This document shows positions 6,940 to 11,362 of a stretch of DNA of 11,362 nucleotides, in pieces (positions within the stretch are counted from its first letter, which is position 1; every line of letters starts with the position of its first letter). Both the position numbers and the translations under genes were made by a program. This stretch comes from JBKEHD01 sp046710445. Lineage in GTDB: Bacteria > Pseudomonadota > Alphaproteobacteria > Rickettsiales > Midichloriaceae. Where the stretch lies: positions 1 to 11,362 of the forward strand of contig JBKEHD010000027.1 of assembly GCA_046710445.1 (NCBI GenBank). The letters run 5' to 3'. The notes beneath the pieces were generated by a model. The model had not been told where the DNA came from, did not search any database, and saw only the letters and a list, made by a program, of their open reading frames with translations.

Positions 6940-7626
6940 ATGATTGATTTTATAAAAGACTATTTTCCAAATATTAATAAAGAAGGTTATTTTTTCATTG
7001 CTGTTTTTGCGATAATAACTTTAATATTTTTTTCTTTTTCTAATGCTCTCGGGTGGGTTGGTGTTGTATTAACACTTTGGTGCATTTTCTTTTTTCGTGA
7101 TCCTGAAAGATTTACTCCAACTCAAGAAAATATCATTGTTAGTCCAGCAGATGGCGTGGTACAAAGAATAGTAAAGGATGTTGAGTTACCTAAAGAGATT
7201 TCTGATACAAGTGAAAAAATGACTAGAGTGAGTGTATTTTTAGATGTATTTAATGTGCATGTAAATAGAATTCCTGTTTCTGGTGTTGTAAAAAAATTAC
7301 ATTATTTTCATGGAAAATTCTTTAATGCCTCCCTAGATAAGGCTAGCGAACATAATGAGAGACAATTTGTTTTGATAGAAACAGAAAATGGTTCTCAAAT
7401 AGGGTTGGTACAGATAGCGGGATTAATTGCAAGAAGGATAATTTGTGATTTAAAAGAGGGAGAAAAAGTCTCAACTGGTAATAGATACGGAATTATTAGA
7501 TTTGGTAGTAGAGTTGATTTATACTTGCCGCAATCAATGAACATAAAGGTCATAGAAGGGCAAACAATGATTGGTGCTGAGACTGTCATTGCAGATTTTG
7601 AAAAAGCTGCTTCTGTAAATAAATAA
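6940..7626 (+). CDS. psd: Phosphatidylserine decarboxylase proenzyme, short type
   Basis: Psd decarboxylates phosphatidylserine to phosphatidylethanolamine at the inner membrane. It is made as a proenzyme that cuts itself to create a pyruvoyl group. The 228-residue protein belongs to the short (about 220-235 residue) alphaproteobacterial type. One or two hydrophobic segments lie at residues 17-52, followed by FFRDPERFTP (51-60), SPADGVV (68-74) with the conserved Asp71, DVFNVHVNRIP (102-112) with His107, HYFHGKF, and the self-cleavage site RFGSRVDLYLP (187-197). Cleavage is expected between Gly189 and Ser190. The ATG at 6940 gives the usual N-terminal membrane segment; there is no Shine-Dalgarno sequence. 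pssA, which makes its substrate, begins 44 bases after the stop, a pairing conserved in alphaproteobacteria. All key residues that I can recognise are present. Confidence 0.96.
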   Translation: MIDFIKDYFPNINKEGYFFIAVFAIITLIFFSFSNALGWVGVVLTLWCIFFFRDPERFTPTQENIIVSPADGVVQRIVKDVELPKEISDTSEKMTRVSVFLDVFNVHVNRIPVSGVVKKLHYFHGKFFNASLDKASEHNERQFVLIETENGSQIGLVQIAGLIARRIICDLKEGEKVSTGNRYGIIRFGSRVDLYLPQSMNIKVIEGQTMIGAETVIADFEKAASVNK

Positions 7627-7670
7627 TAATCTTTACGTATGAATTTGATTAGCAAATCTATTAATTATTT

Positions 7671-8408
7671 ATGAATAATATTACAGTACCTTTTCAAAAA
7701 TTAATCCCATCTATAATAACGGTGGCTGCTATGTGTTTAGGCATTACAGCGATAAGATATTCGTTGGATGGAAAATTTAACATAGCAGTTGCTCTAATTA
7801 TTATTGCTGCATTTTTAGATGGGATTGATGGAAGGATAGCTCGACTATTAAATGCATCTAGTCAGTTTGGTGCGCAATTAGATTCTTTAGCGGATCTGTG
7901 CAATTTTGGTGTAGCTCCAGGGATAACTATATATTTATGGTCTTTAAAAGATATACCTTTCAAAGGGATTGGATGGTCTTTTGTGCTATTTTTTATAACC
8001 TGTTCAGCTTTAAGATTAGCACGATTTAATGCGCAAGCTCTTATGAAAAAAGAGAGTGTGAATATGAATTACTTCACAGGTCTTCCCATGCCTATAGCTG
8101 GGGTCTTATTGTTGATACCTATGGTGTTTACTTTTGATCTTTTAAAAGAAAAAGATTTTCTTTCATATTGGGGTATAGCCATATATGTAGTTGTGATAGG
8201 GTTATTGATGATTAGTAAAATACCAATATACTCTGCTAAAAAATTACATGTTTCAAAAGAAAAAATACCATTTATATTAATAATAATTGGTTTGTTATTT
8301 TCATTTTTAATACTTGAGCCTTGGATTGTACTGCCATTTGTTGGCTTATTATATATTATAATTATTTTATCTGTAGGGTTATATACAACTATAAAGTCCA
8401 AAAGATAA
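7671..8408 (+). CDS. pssA: CDP-diacylglycerol--serine O-phosphatidyltransferase
   Basis: PssA joins serine to CDP-diacylglycerol to make phosphatidylserine, which the upstream psd product converts to phosphatidylethanolamine. The 245-residue protein is an integral inner-membrane enzyme of the CDP-alcohol phosphatidyltransferase family. The full signature D-x2-DG-x2-AR-x8-G-x3-D-x3-D is seen: Asp50, Asp53-Gly54, Ala57-Arg58, Gly67, Asp71 and Asp75. Hydrophobic segments lie around residues 12-28, 37-50, 95-112, 136-155, 166-183, 200-214 and 216-237. The ATG at 7671 has no clear Shine-Dalgarno sequence. It follows psd by 44 bases and is followed after 13 bases by a secreted lytic transglycosylase gene. 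This is the membrane CDP-alcohol type, unlike the unrelated E. coli PssA of the phospholipase D type. A phosphatidylglycerophosphate synthase is less likely given the psd neighbour. Confidence 0.94.
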   Translation: MNNITVPFQKLIPSIITVAAMCLGITAIRYSLDGKFNIAVALIIIAAFLDGIDGRIARLLNASSQFGAQLDSLADLCNFGVAPGITIYLWSLKDIPFKGIGWSFVLFFITCSALRLARFNAQALMKKESVNMNYFTGLPMPIAGVLLLIPMVFTFDLLKEKDFLSYWGIAIYVVVIGLLMISKIPIYSAKKLHVSKEKIPFILIIIGLLFSFLILEPWIVLPFVGLLYIIIILSVGLYTTIKSKR

Positions 8409-8421
8409 AATCATATTATAT

Positions 8422-9147
8422 ATGAGATATTGTTTAAAAATCTTTTTCATATTTTTTGGATTACTAATATCTATCAATAAATCTAATGCTATAGATTTTA
8501 GAGCTAATGATTATAATTATTGTGTGAGTGCAGTAAAATATTTTGAAAAAAAATATAATATACCTAATAATTATCTTTATTACATATCAAAAGTAGAATC
8601 TGGTAAATGGAATAAATATTTAAAAAGACTGGAGCCGTGGCCATGGGCAGCTAATGTTAATGGAAAATCTATGTTTTTTAAGAATAAAAAAGAAATGGTT
8701 GATACTTTGCGTGTTCATATTTTGAATGGTGAAGAAAATATTGATATAGGGTGTAACCAAATAAATTATAAATATCATAAACATCATTTTAAAAATTTAG
8801 AGCAAATGGCGACTCCGCATTTAAATGTTGAATATTCAGCTTCATATTTATTTAAAAATTTTACCAAAACAAAAAATTGGCATTCTGCTATAGCTCAATA
8901 TCATTCAAAAAATCCAAAATTGGGTAAATTATATATAAATAAGATTGAAAAAACTGCAAAAAATCATAACAATCAGTTATTAGCTTTCTCAAAAACTAAT
9001 AATAAATCAGCAAATTTTTTAAAAAAACAGATTATTAATAACGCAACTCCAAAAAAGACTTCTTCAAAAGATAATATAATGGTTTTTGATATAGATAAAT
9101 ACAGCGCTCAAACTGATGTAATTTTAAAGATAAAAAAGGATTTGTAA
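8422..9147 (+). CDS. Secreted SLT-domain lytic transglycosylase
   Basis: This gene encodes a 241-residue protein with an N-terminal signal peptide (basic start, hydrophobic 5-18, likely cut after SNA at residue 23), so it should act in the periplasm. The mature part resembles the SLT (goose-lysozyme-like) lytic transglycosylases, which cleave the MurNAc-GlcNAc bond of peptidoglycan and leave 1,6-anhydro ends. Supporting segments are YYISKVESGKW with the probable catalytic Glu59, EPWPWAANVNGKSMFF (71-86), IDIGCNQIN (107-115) and HSAIAQYH. Cys34 and Cys111 could form a disulfide. The last 60 residues are Lys/Asn-rich, of low complexity, and have no recognised domain. It sits 13 bases after pssA and 6 bases before nagZ, whose product degrades the anhydro-muropeptides this enzyme would release. 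A role in opening the wall for a secretion machine (VirB1-like) is an alternative; no such genes are nearby. Confidence 0.85.
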   Translation: MRYCLKIFFIFFGLLISINKSNAIDFRANDYNYCVSAVKYFEKKYNIPNNYLYYISKVESGKWNKYLKRLEPWPWAANVNGKSMFFKNKKEMVDTLRVHILNGEENIDIGCNQINYKYHKHHFKNLEQMATPHLNVEYSASYLFKNFTKTKNWHSAIAQYHSKNPKLGKLYINKIEKTAKNHNNQLLAFSKTNNKSANFLKKQIINNATPKKTSSKDNIMVFDIDKYSAQTDVILKIKKDL

Positions 9148-9153
9148 TTTATT

Positions 9154-10203
9154 ATGGATGATATTCATAGTTTGATCGGCAGCATGTTGGTTTTTGGTTT
9201 TAGAGGCGTAACACCAAATGATATTTCTGTGCAGAACATCTATGAAGATATATCGGATCATAATTTAGGTGGTGTAATACTATTTGGATATAATATCGTA
9301 TACCCTGAACAATTATTAAAATTAACAAATTATATTACACAAAGAAGAAAAGATTTATTTGTTGCAGTAGATCAAGAGGGTGGGCGAGTTCAAAGATTAA
9401 ATAAGAAAAAAGGATTTATTGATACTATTTCAGCAAAAAGAATGTCAAAATATTTTTCGTATCGTGAAGCCTATGAAAAATATTCATTGATGGCTAGAGA
9501 GATGAAAACTTATGGGATAAATTTTAATTTAGCTCCATGTATAGATCTTGATTCAGACACACCATCTTCAGTTATAGGTGCCTTAGAAAGAAGCTATGGT
9601 TCGGATGTAAATATTATAACAAATTATGCAATAAAATTTATAGAGGCACATAAAGAATATGGGATATTAACATCTCTTAAACATTTTCCAGGTCATGGTC
9701 TTTCAAGGGGTGATACGCATAAAAATATGGTTGATATGACTCATTCTGCTAATTTTAAATTAGAAACAAAACCGTATATTAATATTTTTGATAGTAAATT
9801 GCATACCTCCGTTATGACTTCGCATATTATTAATAATAATTTAGATTCAAGAGGTTACCCTGCAAGTTTGTCAAAAAGAATGGTTACTGACATATTGAGG
9901 AATAATATGAATTTTCGAGGATTGGTTATAACGGATGCATTGGAAATGAAAGCTATTAGCGATAATTTTAGTGTAGAAGATGTAATAACTTTGGCGATTA
10001 ATGCTGGTAACGATATGTTAATTTTTTCAAAAAACTTAGCAATTTCCCCCAATTCTACTGAGAAAGATCCATGGGATATAACTCCCAATGAAGTAATTAA
10101 TATTATAAAAAGCAAAGTGCTTAGTGGTGAGATAAAGAAGTCCAGAATTGAAGAATCTTGTGCTAGAATTTATAATGCAAAAAAAGCTTTAAATATAATA
10201 TAG
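9154..10203 (+). CDS. nagZ: Beta-N-acetylhexosaminidase NagZ (glycoside hydrolase family 3)
   Basis: NagZ removes N-acetylglucosamine from GlcNAc-anhydroMurNAc peptides in the cytosol, a step of peptidoglycan recycling. The 349-residue protein has the single-domain bacterial length. Visible motifs are FVAVDQEGGRVQRL (69-82), FNLAPCIDLD (124-133), the loop KHFPGHG (176-182) with the catalytic dyad Asp187/His189 in GDTH, and FRGLVITDALEMKAI (254-268) containing the expected nucleophile Asp261. There is no signal peptide, as expected for the cytosolic enzyme. The ATG at 9154 lies six bases after the upstream stop, with AAAAGGA (9134-9140) 13 bases before it as a distant, weak ribosome site. It directly follows a lytic transglycosylase gene, which makes the recycling role credible. 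Use of the products also needs a muropeptide permease (AmpG), not seen here. It is the last gene of the rightward run and converges on an unknown gene. Confidence 0.94.
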   Translation: MDDIHSLIGSMLVFGFRGVTPNDISVQNIYEDISDHNLGGVILFGYNIVYPEQLLKLTNYITQRRKDLFVAVDQEGGRVQRLNKKKGFIDTISAKRMSKYFSYREAYEKYSLMAREMKTYGINFNLAPCIDLDSDTPSSVIGALERSYGSDVNIITNYAIKFIEAHKEYGILTSLKHFPGHGLSRGDTHKNMVDMTHSANFKLETKPYINIFDSKLHTSVMTSHIINNNLDSRGYPASLSKRMVTDILRNNMNFRGLVITDALEMKAISDNFSVEDVITLAINAGNDMLIFSKNLAISPNSTEKDPWDITPNEVINIIKSKVLSGEIKKSRIEESCARIYNAKKALNII

Positions 10204-10205
10204 AG

Positions 10206-10251
10206 ATTTGATATTAGTTGCAAAATTAAAGTTTAGCCATATTTATCAAAT
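10206..10251. terminator. Possible terminator between convergent nagZ and the unknown gene
   Basis: ATTTGATA (10206-10213) and TATCAAAT (10244-10251) are perfect 8-base inverted repeats separated by 30 bases. They are followed by TAG and a T-run (10254-10259) on the plus strand. The position between converging genes fits a shared terminator, but the loop is large and the stem poor in G+C. The right arm overlaps the last codons of the leftward gene. Confidence 0.3.
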
Positions 10252-11184
10252 AGTTTTTTCTATATAGTCAGATTTTGATTTTAATTTTTCTACGAAGGTA
10301 GATTTTTTTTCCACATTTTTTTTATTATTTCCAATACCTTCTTCTTTCATCCTTTGTTGCTGTATTATAGCATTTTGTTTTTGTTGAATATCAATAGTTA
10401 AAGTGCTGTTTTTATCTTCATTATGATATGCCATAGGAGCAAGCATTTCTCTACTCTTTTCGTATGAAAAGCTTTGTTGAAAAGCTTCTTTTGTATGAGC
10501 TAATACATCACCTTTCACTTCGTACTTTTCTTTGTAGTCATCTTTATGTTCTGCTTTATATTTTTCTTTAATTTTATCAAATTCTTCTCTTGTTTTTTCA
10601 GGATCACTCTCGTTTGTGTCCTTCATTTTTTCTAAAGCATGTAGTTTTGCTTTATTTTCTAGCAACTGATCTTTTAAAAAATTACCACCTTTGCCTATTG
10701 GAAATTCAATACCAAGCAAATTTTGATTTTCTTTAGTTATATCCATCATTTGATCACGTTGCTTGCTAAATAATACTTCTTCCGAGATATTATAAAAAGT
10801 ATTTGTAGCGAATGTAAATGTACCTACAGCTATAAAAACAGGATTCCCAGACATCAAGTTACCTAAAAAAGGAACAAGTGTTTCTGGCATACCCTCCATT
10901 GCATTTTTTATTTCAACAGTTTTATCAAACCCAATTTTTTTTTCAGGACTCTTTATATCTTTCATCAACACTGCAGCTAACTTTGGATTATTTGCTAATA
11001 TTTCTAATTGCTCCCCCCTCATCTCCATCAATTCTTCAACAGCTTTACCTTCATTCTGTTGAACCTTTAAGTCTTTTAATATCTTTCCTTCATTTATAAC
11101 TCCATATACCATACAAGAAACTGATACTGTAACAGCAATAGCTATAGCAATAGGTCCAAGAGGACTAAATGCTAATCCTATCAA
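10246..11184 (-). CDS. Hypothetical membrane protein with Lys/Glu-rich C-terminal region; 5' end uncertain
   Basis: I do not recognise this protein. The 312 residues counted here start from TTG at 11184, the only conventional start codon in the frame. It has no Shine-Dalgarno sequence and sits inside a hydrophobic stretch, so it is probably not the true start: the frame stays open and protein-like back to 11325. Two membrane segments are seen, about residues 1-30 (IGLAFSPLGPIAIAIAV then VSVSCMVYGVI) and 102-128 (LVPFLGNLMSG then FIAVGTFTFA), joined by a charged stretch of about 70 residues. From residue 135 to the end the protein is hydrophilic and helix-prone, with Lys/Glu-rich runs around 170-225 and a Gln-rich patch (QQKQNAIIQQQ, 267-277), suggesting coiled coil. 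No enzyme motif is visible. It converges on nagZ and is unrelated to its neighbours. It could be a host-interaction or structural membrane protein, but nothing in the sequence establishes a function. Confidence 0.65.
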   Translation of the reverse strand: MIGLAFSPLGPIAIAIAVTVSVSCMVYGVINEGKILKDLKVQQNEGKAVEELMEMRGEQLEILANNPKLAAVLMKDIKSPEKKIGFDKTVEIKNAMEGMPETLVPFLGNLMSGNPVFIAVGTFTFATNTFYNISEEVLFSKQRDQMMDITKENQNLLGIEFPIGKGGNFLKDQLLENKAKLHALEKMKDTNESDPEKTREEFDKIKEKYKAEHKDDYKEKYEVKGDVLAHTKEAFQQSFSYEKSREMLAPMAYHNEDKNSTLTIDIQQKQNAIIQQQRMKEEGIGNNKKNVEKKSTFVEKLKSKSDYIEKTI

Positions 11185-11362
11185 AGATATAAATGATATA
11201 ATTCTTATAACTGATGGAGCAGAAAAAAAATCAATTGTTTTATCGAATGCTTTACGTATGGTCCCCCTTTCTGCCTTTTTCTTTTTATCTTCATCTATTT
11301 GTTCATCTGTTCTAGTGCTCCAAACTCATTGAAATACGGGGTATAGTTTTTTCAGCTTTACC
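11185..11362 (-). pseudogene. Likely 5' coding part of the unknown gene, out of frame beyond 11312-11328
   Basis: Reading leftward, the main frame is open from 11325 to 11185 and encodes a charged then hydrophobic stretch (TDEQIDEDKKKKAERG then APSVIRIISFIS). It has no ATG, GTG or TTG and is blocked upstream by TGA at 11328-11326. The neighbouring frame is open from the window edge (GKAEKTIPRISMSLEH) to TAG at 11314-11312. Removing one base, or adding two, between about 11315 and 11325 would join them into one continuous frame running off the right edge. This may be a genuine frameshift, a sequence error, or the end of an upstream gene followed by a gene with an unusual start codon. Confidence 0.45.

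Noticed and set aside
7643..7657. Small stem ATTTG/CAAAT between psd and pssA, considered as a terminator or regulatory hairpin
   Set aside because: Five pairs with one G-C and no T-run; expected by chance, and the two genes are probably cotranscribed.
8069..8401. Open frame of about 110 codons on the minus strand opposite pssA
   Set aside because: It mirrors the hydrophobic codons of pssA, has no family resemblance, and overlaps a secure gene entirely. The same applies to the frames opposite ybeY (1912-2259), nagZ (9855-10115) and folD (61-270 and 394-681).
1..11362. Mobile element, CRISPR array, tRNA, or toxin-antitoxin pair
   Set aside because: No direct-repeat arrays, transposase motifs, cloverleaf-like sequence or small paired genes were seen; nearly all sequence is covered by recognised housekeeping genes.

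Overview
The window is strongly A+T-rich (by eye about 70% or more) and is packed with short-spaced bacterial housekeeping genes. Several products look alphaproteobacterial: a ferredoxin-NADP reductase of the thioredoxin-reductase-like type, a psd-pssA gene pair, a short TrhO and a small secreted SLT-domain protein. With the low G+C this suggests a host-associated alphaproteobacterium of the Rickettsiales/Holosporales kind. That placement is inference from composition and gene style; no rRNA or other marker here settles it. Stops are TAA, TAG and TGA, and Trp is TGG, so the code is standard.

Layout. Positions 1-2237 hold a leftward cluster read in the order ybeY (rRNA maturation), ferredoxin-NADP reductase, folD (one-carbon/NADPH metabolism). 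folD runs off the left edge. A 141-base divergent gap (2238-2378) separates this cluster from rightward rpoN (sigma-54). murF follows and overlaps an A-type Fe-S carrier gene by four bases, behind the only textbook Shine-Dalgarno sequence in the window. Two back-to-back AT-rich hairpins (5534-5584) close that unit. A second rightward run contains ppa, trhO, psd, pssA, a secreted SLT lytic transglycosylase and nagZ, ending at 10203. From the right edge comes a convergent leftward gene for an unrecognised two-membrane-segment, Lys/Glu-rich protein. It has no credible start codon, and its 5' end looks frameshifted.

How the genes work together. murF builds the peptidoglycan precursor, the SLT enzyme cuts glycan strands, and NagZ degrades the muropeptides released. 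Psd and PssA make phosphatidylethanolamine through phosphatidylserine. Ppa removes the pyrophosphate made by such synthetic reactions. The reductase and FolD both turn over NADP(H), and the A-type carrier feeds Fe-S proteins such as ferredoxin. YbeY and TrhO act on ribosomal RNA and tRNA. RpoN is the only dedicated regulator seen, and none of its activators or target promoters is visible here.

No stretch longer than 300 bases lacks a gene. I saw no tRNA, rRNA, CRISPR array, insertion sequence or phage gene. Most of the window is ordinary. The parts worth a second look are the right-edge gene, the retained rpoN with a possible 13-codon leader frame, and the murF/Fe-S carrier coupling.
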